A stretch of DNA of 33,110 nucleotides from Clostridia bacterium (GCA_017432485.1 JAFRJB010000011.1:1-33110), one strand, 5' to 3'; positions 24,742 to 32,964 are shown, counted from the stretch's first letter. The notes: generated by a model not told the origin, from the letters alone. Translations and numbers: made by a program.

Positions 24742-25806
24742 TTGATAGAATTTAAAAATGTTTCTAAAGTGTATGAAAACGGCACAGAGGCACTGTCCGA
24801 CATTTCGCTCAAAATCGAGCAGGGCGAGTTCGTTTTCGTTGTCGGTGCATCCGGTGCCGGCAAATCCACTTTCTTAAAATTGGTAATGAGGGAAGAAAAT
24901 GTCACCTCCGGCGACATCTGGATTAATGATTTCCACCTTCCTACTCTCAAAAGAAAAGAAATTCCGAAATTCAGAAGAAGTATGGGCATCGTGTTCCAGG
25001 ACTTTCGCTTAATTCCGAAAATGACCGTGTTTGACAATGTCGCGTTTGCGATGCGCGTGGTCGGTGCCAAAGAGTCCGAAATCCGCCGCAGAGTGCCGCA
25101 TGCATTGGAGCTGGTAGCGCTTTCTCATAAAGCGAGAAGCCTGCCTGCAGAGCTTTCCGGCGGTCAGCAGCAGCGCGTGGCGCTTGCAAGAGCACTGGTC
25201 AATAAGCCCAAAATTATTATTGCCGACGAACCGACCGGTAACGTCGACCCCGAGATGAGCTATGAAATCGTCGACTTGCTCGACAGAATTTCCCAACAGG
25301 GCACCACCGTTGTGATGGTCACCCACGCCCACGATTTGGTTGACAAGTTTAACCACAGAAAAGTTGTCATTTCCAACGGTAAGCTGGTTAAAGATACCGG
25401 CACCGGCTATGACGTTACGGGCGACGAGGATGCCATTTACGGCTTCCAGGCAGAGGCAAACATCGCTTCCGATTCTCTGGCACAGGAAAAAGCAGAGGAA
25501 GCAGGCAAGAGCGAGAAATCCTTAGATAATATTGAGGATTTGGAAGAACTCGACTCTGTGGAAGAAGAGCTTGCCGAAGAAACGGTCGATATCTACCCGA
25601 CCGAAGGCATTAACGACGAGATTGTTGAAAGCATTCACGAAAATCTTGATGATGACTCTAAAGTCAATGAGATTGTCGACCAGGTATTGGGTTCCAAATC
25701 CACCCTGGAAACCTTTGTCAATAAAGACAGAACCGATATTGATTATTCCGTTTTCCTTGACAGCGTTGAGTTGGAAGACAGCGACAGTGAGGAGGGCGAT
25801 GAGTAA
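24742..25806 (+). CDS. ftsE: Cell-division ATPase FtsE with an acidic C-terminal extension
   Basis: 354 residues from a TTG start (AAAGGGA upstream). The first 225 are a full ABC ATPase: Walker A GASGAGKST (35-43), Q-loop in VFQDFR, signature LSGGQQQR, Walker B IIIADEPTG and the His switch in MVTHAHD. FtsE drives the FtsX transmembrane signal that activates cell-wall hydrolases. Typical FtsE is about 220-230 residues. The extra 125 residues or so are strongly acidic and low in complexity, ending in ELEDSDSEEGDE, with a patch YPTEGINDEIVESIHENL. The stop overlaps the ftsX start as TAATG. Confidence 0.94.
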   Translation: MIEFKNVSKVYENGTEALSDISLKIEQGEFVFVVGASGAGKSTFLKLVMREENVTSGDIWINDFHLPTLKRKEIPKFRRSMGIVFQDFRLIPKMTVFDNVAFAMRVVGAKESEIRRRVPHALELVALSHKARSLPAELSGGQQQRVALARALVNKPKIIIADEPTGNVDPEMSYEIVDLLDRISQQGTTVVMVTHAHDLVDKFNHRKVVISNGKLVKDTGTGYDVTGDEDAIYGFQAEANIASDSLAQEKAEEAGKSEKSLDNIEDLEELDSVEEELAEETVDIYPTEGINDEIVESIHENLDDDSKVNEIVDQVLGSKSTLETFVNKDRTDIDYSVFLDSVELEDSDSEEGDE

Positions 25807-26723
25807 TGAAATCAGCAGGTTATCTGATTAAAGAAGGTTTCAGAAGCGTTAAAATCAACAAATTAATGACCATTGCATCGATGGGTGTGTTGATTTGTTG
25901 TATGCTTTTGATGGGCTGCAGTGTATTGGTCAGCGCCAATACCACCAATTTGCTTTCCAAGATTGAAGAGCAAAACGTCATTATGGTCTTTATGGATGAT
26001 AAAGCCACCAAAGACCAAACCGATGCGGCAAAAGCCCAAATCGAAAAAATGGAAAATGTCAAAGAAGTGGTCTACATTTCCAAAGATGAAGCTTGGAACA
26101 ACCAGCTCAAGGAAATGAACGATTCTCAAAGAGAATTCTTCGAGAATTATGCAGACCAGTCGCCGCTCCCCGATACCTTAAAGGTCGTGGTAGACGATAT
26201 GAACAGTTTTGACGGCATTGTCAAAGACCTTAAAAAGTTAGACAATGTGCAGAATATTCGCGAAAACAGCCAGTTGGCGCAGAAATTGGCAAGAGTAAGG
26301 CAGGCAGTTAATATTATTTGTATTGCGGTTGTGTCGTTACTGTTTGCGGTTTCCATTTTCATCATTTCCAACACGGTGCGCATTTCCATGTTCTCCAGAA
26401 AGTTGGAAATCAGCATTATGAAGAGTGTCGGCGCGACCGACGGCTTCGTGCGCACACCGTTTATTGTGGAGGGTATTGTCATCGGTCTTCTTTCCGCGGG
26501 CATTGCCGAGCTGATGGTGTGGGGCATTTATGCGCTGGCGACAAAGGAACTTTCGAGTATGGTAACGCTGTTTAACACAGGCTTTGTAGAGTTTTCTTCC
26601 CTGTGGTGGATTCTCTTGATAGCGTTTGTGGCATTAGGCGTTGCAACCGGTGTGGGAGGCAGTTTTGTTTCAATGAACAAATATCTCAAACACGAAGGAA
26701 GTGAACTGAATGAAATTGCTTAA
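25806..26723 (+). CDS. ftsX: Cell-division permease-like protein FtsX
   Basis: 305 residues with four membrane segments: about 22-44, 172-194, 220-242 and 268-290. The large extracellular loop between the first two (about 50-160) contains MDDKATKDQTDAAKAQIEKM and SPLPDTLKV, as in Gram-positive FtsX. SRKLEISIMKSVGATDGFVRTPFIVEG is the conserved coupling region after segment 2. It passes FtsE ATP hydrolysis to hydrolases outside the cell. It overlaps FtsE by one base and the first M23 gene by 14, tying it to these likely partners. Confidence 0.95.
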   Translation: MKSAGYLIKEGFRSVKINKLMTIASMGVLICCMLLMGCSVLVSANTTNLLSKIEEQNVIMVFMDDKATKDQTDAAKAQIEKMENVKEVVYISKDEAWNNQLKEMNDSQREFFENYADQSPLPDTLKVVVDDMNSFDGIVKDLKKLDNVQNIRENSQLAQKLARVRQAVNIICIAVVSLLFAVSIFIISNTVRISMFSRKLEISIMKSVGATDGFVRTPFIVEGIVIGLLSAGIAELMVWGIYALATKELSSMVTLFNTGFVEFSSLWWILLIAFVALGVATGVGGSFVSMNKYLKHEGSELNEIA

Positions 26724-27864
26724 AACTGCAGCAGTCAAGTTAATTTCCGTACTCGTAGTTGTAAGCCTTTTGTTCGTCTCGTCCGTCACGGTAATTGCTT
26801 ATGCCAAATCCGATTTGGATGAAGCAAAAGACTCGTATGTTTCCGCCAAGCGGGAATATGATAAGTTAAAAAAGAAAAAAGCCTCTGCCGAAGAGCAGCT
26901 TGAAGCGGCGCAAACCGCCTACTATTCGCTGGTCAAGCAGGTAGAGCTTCTCAACAAAGAGATTCATAGTGTGCAAGGGCAAATCGACAAGCTCGAAACG
27001 CAAATTGCGCAGTATCAGCTCAAGATTGAAAAGCAGCAGGCTTTAATGGATAAAAGATATAATGAGTTTTGCGTCAGGCTCAAGTCATTATATATTGCGG
27101 GGAGTATGAGCTCCTTGCAGGTACTCTTAACCTGTACCGACTTTTCCGACTATTTGACAAGGCTGGAGATGGTCACCAAAATCGGTGAAAAGGATGCCAA
27201 GACCATCAAAGAGTTGGAAGACATTCTTCACGAATTGCAAGAGCTGCAAGAGCAGTTGGATACCGACCGCGCCGAGCAGCAGGCAAAGAAGAACGAATTG
27301 GATGCGCGCAAGGCGGAATTGGAAGAAAAGAAAGCCGAAGCGGCAGCATCCCTTGCGGAATGCGAAAGCCTGATTGCCCAAATCAAGCAGGCGCAGGCAG
27401 ATGCGCAAGATGAAATGAACAAGGCGCTCGAAGAGATTAATAAATTATCGGCTTCGGGCGGCATTAAAGGCACGGGGCAGCTGTGTTACCCCGTTCCGAG
27501 CTGCACCAATGTTTCCTGCGGTTACTACGGCTACGCTAATCACAACGGTGTAGACTTCGCCAACGGCCCCGGTTTATACGGCGCGAGCGTTGTCGCATCG
27601 GATGACGGGCAGGTCGTCGGTGCCGATATGTGGGAGTATTCCTACGGGCACCATGTCACCATTGACCACGGCAACGGTATGAAAACGATTTATTGCCACA
27701 TGAGCAATATCAGCGTTTCCGTCGGGCAAAATGTGACCAAGGGGCAGGTCATCGGCGGTGTCGGCTGCACGGGTAACGTCGTTCCCCGCGGTATGGGCGG
27801 TACCCACTTACACTTCGGTGTGATTGTGAACGGTTCTTTTGTCAATCCGTTCTCTTATCTGTAA
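26710..27864 (+). CDS. EnvC/CwlO-like M23 endopeptidase, copy 1
   Basis: 384 residues. A signal peptide (about 1-33) is followed by long coiled coils (about 34-250), a GTGQLCYPVPS hinge and a LytM (M23) domain. Zinc residues are His278 and Asp282 in HNGVD and His366/His368 in HLH; YCHMS provides the other conserved His. All are intact, so it should cut peptidoglycan cross-links. The coiled-coil-plus-LytM plan is that of EnvC and resembles PcsB/CwlO partners of FtsEX. It is the copy coupled to ftsX by a 14-base overlap. Confidence 0.92.
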   Translation: MKLLKTAAVKLISVLVVVSLLFVSSVTVIAYAKSDLDEAKDSYVSAKREYDKLKKKKASAEEQLEAAQTAYYSLVKQVELLNKEIHSVQGQIDKLETQIAQYQLKIEKQQALMDKRYNEFCVRLKSLYIAGSMSSLQVLLTCTDFSDYLTRLEMVTKIGEKDAKTIKELEDILHELQELQEQLDTDRAEQQAKKNELDARKAELEEKKAEAAASLAECESLIAQIKQAQADAQDEMNKALEEINKLSASGGIKGTGQLCYPVPSCTNVSCGYYGYANHNGVDFANGPGLYGASVVASDDGQVVGADMWEYSYGHHVTIDHGNGMKTIYCHMSNISVSVGQNVTKGQVIGGVGCTGNVVPRGMGGTHLHFGVIVNGSFVNPFSYL

Positions 27865-27907
27865 ATAACACAAGTCGTTTAAAACTTAAGATTTTAAAGG
27901 GTATGTG

Positions 27908-29122
27908 ATGATGAAAAACAAAACATTATGTAAACAAATGTTGAGCAGTATGATGGCGATTCTTTTAGTCGTCATGCTCGTGTGTTCCTGTTCCATCGGC
28001 GTCGTCGCGACAGACAGTGTGAGTGATTTGCAACAAAAAATCGCCGCTGCCAAAGAGAAGGCTGCCGATTTGGAAGAGAAGGCGGAAGCTGCCAACGAAA
28101 CATACCAGGCAAAACTGGATGTCTACAACACTGCGAAGGATGCGGTCAATCAGATTAACGCCCAAATCGCGGATTTGGAAGCCAAAATCGAAGAGACCCA
28201 AGCCTCCATTGAAGCGCTCAAGGTCAAGATTGTCAAGCAGCAAAATGCGATTGACAAAAAGTACAATGAGTTTAAAGCGCGCATCAAAGCGCTTTACATT
28301 GCCGGCAGCTTGACCAGCATGCAGGTGTTATTAACCAGCGAAGACTTTTCGGACTACCTGACCAAATTGGAAATGGTGCGTAAAGTTTCCGCCAAAGATA
28401 ATGCCGCGATTGCCGAAATGCAGCGCCTTGCCGAAGAGTTGAAGCAGGCAAAGCAGGCGTTGGATGAAGACAAGCAGAAATTAGAGCAGCAGGAAGAAAA
28501 GCTGCAGGAAGATAAAAAGACTTTGGATGAAGCGAAGGAAGCAGCGGAAGTTGCTTACAACGAGAGCTTGGTCGTGCTGCGCAAAATTAAGTCACAGCAA
28601 AAGAACAACAACTCTCAGTTAGCCGAGTACCAGAGTGAATTGAGCGATGTGCTTGAAGAAATCCGCAAGGCAGAGGCGGCAAGGCAAGCCGCGCAAAACG
28701 GCGGTTCAAGTGACCCGGGCAGCTTTGAGATTGTCAACGGCACCGGTCAGTTCTGTTACCCGGTTCCGGGGCACACCACTATTACCTGCGGTTTCTACGG
28801 CTACGCCAACCACAACGGTGTGGACTTCTCCGATGGCGGCATCTACGGTGCTACCGTAGTCGCAGCTGACTCCGGTACGGTTGTCAAAGTGGCTTACTTA
28901 ACTTACAGCTACGGTCAGCATGTCTTCATTTACCATGGCGGCAGCGGTATGACCACGCAGTATTGCCACTTGAGTGCGATTTATGTCAGCAACGGGCAAG
29001 CCGTTTCCAAGGGCGATGCGATTGGTGCTGTCGGTTCGACCGGTAACTCCACCGGACCGCACTTACACTTCGGCATCATCGGTGCCGGCGGCGGGTTCTT
29101 AAACCCCGAAGGATTTTTCTAA
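27908..29122 (+). CDS. EnvC/CwlO-like M23 endopeptidase, copy 2
   Basis: 404 residues. I chose the ATG at 27908; a GTG at 27905 and an ATG at 27911 are equally in frame behind AAAGGG. A signal peptide with LVCSCS near residue 26 may be a poor lipobox; otherwise cleavage is near VVATDS. Coiled coils cover about 40-265, then GTGQFCYPVPGHT and the LytM domain with His302/Asp306 (HNGVD) and His385/His387 (HLH). It shares the block YNEFKARIKALYIAGSLTSM with copies 1 and 3, showing tandem duplication. Confidence 0.92.
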   Translation: MMKNKTLCKQMLSSMMAILLVVMLVCSCSIGVVATDSVSDLQQKIAAAKEKAADLEEKAEAANETYQAKLDVYNTAKDAVNQINAQIADLEAKIEETQASIEALKVKIVKQQNAIDKKYNEFKARIKALYIAGSLTSMQVLLTSEDFSDYLTKLEMVRKVSAKDNAAIAEMQRLAEELKQAKQALDEDKQKLEQQEEKLQEDKKTLDEAKEAAEVAYNESLVVLRKIKSQQKNNNSQLAEYQSELSDVLEEIRKAEAARQAAQNGGSSDPGSFEIVNGTGQFCYPVPGHTTITCGFYGYANHNGVDFSDGGIYGATVVAADSGTVVKVAYLTYSYGQHVFIYHGGSGMTTQYCHLSAIYVSNGQAVSKGDAIGAVGSTGNSTGPHLHFGIIGAGGGFLNPEGFF

Positions 29123-29137
29123 AAAGAGGCGAAACAG

Positions 29138-30424
29138 TTGCGCATTTTCAAGTTTTTGCAAAATCAAATGATACAATCCATTCTGACAGTGCTATTGATC
29201 TGCTCGATAGCACTGTTTCCTGCGTTGCAGATTGCCGGTGTCGGTGAAAACGAAGGGGGCGGTGAGACTACCACTGCCAAAACAACCGCGCAGACAACCA
29301 CAAAAAAGAGCGATGAGGATAAGAAAAAAGAGGAAGAAGAGAAAATCGCAACCGAAACCAAGAAAAAAGAGCAGGAAGCGCTCGAAAAAGCCAAAGAAGA
29401 ATATGAGCAAAAAGAGGCGGAGTACAAAAAAGCCAATGAGTCCGTTTCTGCCATCAATTCCAAAATTAAAGATTTGGAAACCGAAATCATTGATACGATA
29501 GAGGATATTCAACAATTAGAGCAGGCAGTCAAAAAGCAAAAGAAAAACATCGATACGCTCTATAACAATTTTAAGGGCAGGCTCAAATCGATTTATATGT
29601 CGGGCTCGTTTACGGACATACAGGCACTGTTGACTGCCGATACCTTTATGGATTACTTAACCCGCTCCGAAATGATTAAGGCGGTCTCCAAGAAGGATGC
29701 GGCGGCGATTAAAAAAATGCAAAAAGAGTATGCCATACTCAAAAAGAAGCAAAAGCAGATACAAGATGACCGCATTAAATTAGAGGTCAAGGAAGCGGAT
29801 TTGCAAACCTCGAAAGCCGGCTTGGAAGTCAAGAAGGCAGAGGCGGCAAAGGCATATAATGATTCCATCGAAAAGCTTAAGGAAGTGGACAAAGCCTCGG
29901 AAATGACCAAAGTCCAAATTGAGCAGGAGCAAAAAGAGCTTGCAAAGATTGTGGATATGTGTAAAAAAGAGGCTGCCATTTCCAAAGAGATTGCCGATGC
30001 TATTAAGAGCGGCAAATACAAGGATGTGGAGAGCGAAGTCATTTCCAACGGCGGCTCGTTCTGCTTCCCGGTACCCGCTTGCACGGATGTTTCCTGCGGG
30101 TTCTACGGCTACACCAACCACAACGGTATGGACTTTTCGAATGCGCGCGTTAACGGGCAAAAGGTCGTTGCGACCAAAGACGGTAAAATTATGAGTGTCA
30201 AGCTCTTGGATTACTCCTACGGGCACCATGTCTGGATTAACCACGGTGACAATGTGGCAACGCTTTATGCGCATATGAGCCGCATTGTGGTCAAGGAAGG
30301 GCAGTTTGTCAAACAGGGGCAGGTTATCGGCTATGTCGGTTCCACCGGCAACTCGACCGGACCGCACCTGCACTACGGCTTGCTCATAGACGGGCAGTTC
30401 GCCAACCCGCTCAATTACTTCTAA
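29138..30424 (+). CDS. EnvC/CwlO-like M23 endopeptidase, copy 3, with charged insert
   Basis: 428 residues from a TTG start with AGAGG upstream. A membrane or signal segment covers about 12-32. A Gly/Thr stretch and a highly charged Lys/Glu segment (about 37-90) are absent from the sister proteins. Coiled coils and a LytM domain follow; His328/Asp332 (HNGMD) and His410/His412 (HLH) are intact, and YAHMS replaces YCHMS. The signal segment lacks a clear cleavage motif, so it may stay membrane-bound. It is the last gene of the ftsEX operon, followed by a terminator. Confidence 0.92.
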   Translation: MRIFKFLQNQMIQSILTVLLICSIALFPALQIAGVGENEGGGETTTAKTTAQTTTKKSDEDKKKEEEEKIATETKKKEQEALEKAKEEYEQKEAEYKKANESVSAINSKIKDLETEIIDTIEDIQQLEQAVKKQKKNIDTLYNNFKGRLKSIYMSGSFTDIQALLTADTFMDYLTRSEMIKAVSKKDAAAIKKMQKEYAILKKKQKQIQDDRIKLEVKEADLQTSKAGLEVKKAEAAKAYNDSIEKLKEVDKASEMTKVQIEQEQKELAKIVDMCKKEAAISKEIADAIKSGKYKDVESEVISNGGSFCFPVPACTDVSCGFYGYTNHNGMDFSNARVNGQKVVATKDGKIMSVKLLDYSYGHHVWINHGDNVATLYAHMSRIVVKEGQFVKQGQVIGYVGSTGNSTGPHLHYGLLIDGQFANPLNYF

Positions 30425-30426
30425 GG

Positions 30427-30464
30427 AAAAAGCTGCTTCAACGCTTTGCGTGAAGCAGCTTTTC
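30427..30464 (+). terminator. Terminator of the ftsEX-M23 operon
   Basis: AAAAGCTGCTTCAACGC pairs with GCGTGAAGCAGCTTTT (one bulged base) around TTT. The T-run is only four bases and merges with the next palindrome. Confidence 0.75.
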
Positions 30465-30509
30465 AAATAAGGATTTGTCGCGCTCTCCGAGCGCGCAAAT
30501 CCTTATTTG
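30464..30509. repeat. Palindrome 1 of the CAAATAAGG family
   Basis: Perfect arms CAAATAAGGATTTG (30464-30477) and CAAATCCTTATTTG (30496-30509), with an inner stem CGCGCTC-TCC-GAGCGCG. Related copies are at 30645-30693 and, as a half copy, 177-196. Confidence 0.75.
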
Positions 30510-30510
30510 A

Positions 30511-30559
30511 GTGTTCAGTGTTCAGTGTTTAGTGTTCAGTAGCAAGGCTACGCCTTGCT
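30511..30559 (-). repeat. Hairpin plus heptamer array E (ACTGAAC units)
   Basis: On the minus strand four units ACTGAAC/ACTAAAC lie at 30511-30540. Immediately 5' of them is the hairpin AGCAAGGCtacGCCTTGCT (30541-30559), which also has six T after it on the plus strand and could terminate plus transcripts. Confidence 0.65.
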
Positions 30560-30569
30560 TTTTTTGAAA

Positions 30570-30647
30570 CCGCCCTATCAAGGGCGGTGCGTGCATAGCA
30601 CGCGGTGGGTGAAACTGAAAACTGAACCCTGAAAACTGAAAACTGAC
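30570..30647 (+). repeat. Two hairpins plus heptamer array F (ACTGAAA units)
   Basis: CCGCCCTatcaAGGGCGG (30570-30587) and GCGTGCataGCACGC (30589-30603) are followed 10 bases later by about five units ACTGAAA, ACTGAAC, CCTGAAA, ACTGAAA, ACTGAC (30614-30647). The last unit runs into palindrome 2. Confidence 0.65.
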
Positions 30648-30693
30648 AAATAAGGTTTGTCGAGCGAACAGCTCGCCAAATTCCTTATTTGTC
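30645..30693. repeat. Palindrome 2 of the CAAATAAGG family
   Basis: Arms GACAAATAAGG-TTTG and CAAATTCCTTATTTGTC around CGAGC-GAACA-GCTCG. It differs from palindrome 1 in the inner stem and in a two-base gap. Confidence 0.7.
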
Positions 30694-30702
30694 GAATAAT
30701 AT

Positions 30703-30731
30703 TTGCTTAATTTGCCAAAAGTGTATATAAT
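30703..30731 (+). promoter_or_regulatory. Candidate promoter for the amylase gene
   Basis: TTGCTT (30703-30708), a 17-bp spacer and TATAAT (30726-30731). It would give a leader of about 210 bases containing the hairpin-array at 30855 and the hairpin at 30910. Confidence 0.55.
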
Positions 30732-30854
30732 AGTAAAAGGTTTGCACCGCTCGTCTCAATAAACCGTACACCGCCAAAGCGTTGTTTCGCTGATTTCACT
30801 CCCACCTTTTTTTGAAAATTTTTTGGTGTTTGTTTTCAATAGAGCGCAGCGGAA

Positions 30855-30908
30855 CGGGTGCGGGTGCCCCGCCCTGTAATTCCGCATTCCGCATTCCGAA
30901 ATCCGCAT
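30855..30908 (+). repeat. Hairpin plus heptamer array C (ATTCCGC units)
   Basis: CGGGTGCGGGTGCCCCGCCC (30855-30874) differs by one base from the module at 18359-18378. Six bases later come four 7-bp units TCCGCAT, TCCGCAT, TCCGAAA, TCCGCAT (30881-30908), which in the common phase read ATTCCGC. Confidence 0.7.
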
Positions 30909-30909
30909 T

Positions 30910-30933
30910 GAAAATGCCGTTTGCGGCATTTTC
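30910..30933 (+). promoter_or_regulatory. Hairpin in the amylase leader
   Basis: GAAAATGCCG (30910-30919) pairs perfectly with CGGCATTTTC (30924-30933) around TTTG. It ends 16 bases before the start codon and borders the ribosome-binding region, so it could affect initiation. It may equally be repeat debris. Confidence 0.45.
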
Positions 30934-30949
30934 GAAAGAAGAGTGAAGT

Positions 30950-32794
30950 ATGGAATTTTTTAACCCGAAAAATCAAGCCTATAAATCCCTGAACCGCGCG
31001 CTGTGCGAGGGTGAGAGCGTGATGCTGCGCCTGTGTATGCCGCGCAACTACCGCTGCGAGAGCGCGCGCCTTGTCATCGGTGCCGATGGGGAAGATGCCA
31101 TCAAAATCTCCATGCATTGGGATGGGATGAACGGCGACTACCACGAGTGGTGGCGCGCGGATTTTACCGCCGAGAAAGCAGGTTTATATTGGTACTGCTT
31201 TGAATACAGTGTACCCTATTCCGGCGGCGTGATTACCAAAGGGGAAAGCGGCGCGCCCGAGATTAACGACAACGGCGCCAAGTGGCAAATCACGGTTTAT
31301 GAAAAAGATTTCACCACCCCCGATTGGCTTGAGGGCGGCATTATCTACCAAATTTTCCCCGACCGCTTTGCGGTGGGTTCCGGCGGGGTGAAGAACCCCT
31401 ACCCCGAGCGCATCGTGCGCGATGATTACGAAAATGACCCCTATTGGGTGCCGGTAAACGGCATATATAACAGCGACTATTTCGGCGGCAATTTGCAGGG
31501 CATTCAAGAGAAACTGCCCTACCTCAAAGAGCTGGGAGTGAGCTGTATTTATTTAAACCCGATTTTTGAGGCGCACGCCAATCACCGCTACAATACTGCC
31601 GATTTTGAGAAGATCGACGGTATGCTCGGCAGTGAAAAAGATTTTAAAGCGCTGTGCACCGCGGCAAAAAAGGCAGGTATACGCATTTTGCTTGACGGTG
31701 TCTTTTCCCATGTCGGGCAAGACAGTAAGTATTTTAACTACTACCGCCGCTATGCCGGCACGGGTGCATATAATTCGCAGAGCAGCCCCTACTATTCCTG
31801 GTTTAAATTCAATCACTGGCCGGAGGATTACGAAAGCTGGTGGGGCATTAAGCTGCTGCCCGAAATCAAAGAGGAAACGCCCGCTTATTTAGACTACATT
31901 TGCGGCAAAAACGGTATTGCGCGGCGCTGGCTGCGCGCCGGTGCTTCCGGTTGGCGGCTGGATGTGGCAGATGAATTGCCCGATGTGTTTTTGGATACGC
32001 TGCGCAGCGCAGTCAAAGCCGAAAAATCCGATGCCTTGATTTTAGGCGAAGTGTGGGAAGATGCGACCAATAAGATTGCTTACTCCGAGCGGCGCCGCTA
32101 CTTGCAGGGCAAGCAGCTCGACTGCGTGATGAACTACCCCTTTGCGGATGCGATTATTCGCTTTGTGCGCCACGGCGGCAGCGAAGATTTCTTCCAAGTG
32201 GTCGAAGAAATTTGCGCCAACTACCCGCCGCAGGCACTGCATAACCTGATGAACCATATCGGCACCCACGATACACCCCGCGCGATTACCGCGCTTGCGG
32301 GGGAAGAGAGTGCCGGTAAAGGGCGGCAGTGGCAAAGTATGCACAGCTTAACGCGGGAGCAGTATGCGTTAGGTGTGGCGCGCTTAAAACTCGCTTCCCT
32401 GTTGCAGTTTACCCTGCCCGGTGTGCCGAGCATTTACTATGGCGATGAAATCGGTATGCAGGGCTATTCCGACCCCTTTAACCGCCGCTTTTTTGAGTGG
32501 GAAAAGCGCAATGAAGAGTTGCTTTTGTGGTACCGGCAGTTAGGCGCTCTGCGCCGCCGTTCTCCGGTGCTGGCGCAAGGTGATTTTGCGCGCGTATTCT
32601 CCCCTGAAGGCAGTGTGTGCTATATCCGCCGGCAGGAGGGCAAACAACTGCTTGCGGCAGTCAACCGCGGTAATGAAACGGTTACTGTTTTCTTGCCGCA
32701 AGAGTTTGAAAATGCCACCGCTTCGCTCGGGATCAGCCCGCAGGGGACCTGCCTGACACTGCAGCCGATGGAGTATAGTATAATAGAGTTATAA
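30950..32794 (+). CDS. GH13 alpha-amylase family enzyme (neopullulanase/cyclomaltodextrinase type)
   Basis: 614 residues with no signal peptide, so cytoplasmic. The N-terminal beta domain (about 1-115) resembles CBM34 of neopullulanases (VMLRLCMPRNY, HWDGMNGDYHEWWRADF). The barrel starts at GGIIYQIFPDRF. Catalytic residues are Asp338 in GWRLDVADE, Glu367 in LGEVWED and Asp441 in GTHD. Region I reads DGVFSHVG, where the usual form is DxVxNH. A C-terminal beta domain follows. It probably hydrolyses maltodextrins, cyclodextrins or pullulan fragments after uptake; exact specificity is inferred. The ribosome site GAAGAG is weak and a hairpin lies just upstream. It is a single gene closed by a terminator. 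Confidence 0.92.
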   Translation: MEFFNPKNQAYKSLNRALCEGESVMLRLCMPRNYRCESARLVIGADGEDAIKISMHWDGMNGDYHEWWRADFTAEKAGLYWYCFEYSVPYSGGVITKGESGAPEINDNGAKWQITVYEKDFTTPDWLEGGIIYQIFPDRFAVGSGGVKNPYPERIVRDDYENDPYWVPVNGIYNSDYFGGNLQGIQEKLPYLKELGVSCIYLNPIFEAHANHRYNTADFEKIDGMLGSEKDFKALCTAAKKAGIRILLDGVFSHVGQDSKYFNYYRRYAGTGAYNSQSSPYYSWFKFNHWPEDYESWWGIKLLPEIKEETPAYLDYICGKNGIARRWLRAGASGWRLDVADELPDVFLDTLRSAVKAEKSDALILGEVWEDATNKIAYSERRRYLQGKQLDCVMNYPFADAIIRFVRHGGSEDFFQVVEEICANYPPQALHNLMNHIGTHDTPRAITALAGEESAGKGRQWQSMHSLTREQYALGVARLKLASLLQFTLPGVPSIYYGDEIGMQGYSDPFNRRFFEWEKRNEELLLWYRQLGALRRRSPVLAQGDFARVFSPEGSVCYIRRQEGKQLLAAVNRGNETVTVFLPQEFENATASLGISPQGTCLTLQPMEYSIIEL

Positions 32795-32801
32795 AAGTTA
32801 T

Positions 32802-32830
32802 AAAAAAAGCAGCCTGCGGCTGCTTTTTTT
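32802..32830 (+). terminator. Terminator of the amylase gene (bidirectional)
   Basis: GCAGCC (32809-32814) pairs with GGCTGC (32818-32823) around TGC, flanked by seven A and seven T. Confidence 0.9.
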
Positions 32831-32837
32831 AGAGTTT

Positions 32838-32888
32838 GGAGAGTGGAGAGTGAAGAGTGGAGTCGAGGACGGGCGCTGCCCGTACCCG
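32838..32888 (-). repeat. Hairpin plus heptamer array D (ACTCTCC units)
   Basis: On the minus strand the hairpin ACGGGCagcGCCCGT within CGGGTACGGG...GTCC (32867-32888) precedes units ACTCTTC, ACTCTCC and ACTCTCC (32838-32863) by three bases. The arrangement matches arrays B and C in inverted orientation. Confidence 0.65.
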
Positions 32889-32917
32889 AATGGAAAAGTA
32901 TCATTTTTCATCATCGC

Positions 32918-32964
32918 GAGTTCGTTTTAACGAACTCCTGTCTGAACACTGAACACTGAAAACT
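32918..32964 (+). repeat. Hairpin plus heptamer array G (ACTGAAC units)
   Basis: GAGTTCGTTttAACGAACTC (32918-32937) is followed four bases later by CTGAACA, CTGAACA, CTGAAAA (32942-32962), i.e. ACTGAAC in the common phase. Confidence 0.6.

Noticed and set aside
29780..30466. Minus-strand open frame opposite the third M23 gene
   Set aside because: It runs through the operon terminator and is antisense to an intact peptidase; no start signal.
30464..30693. CRISPR array
   Set aside because: The repeats are 7-bp tandems and palindromes without spacers of regular length, and no cas genes are present.
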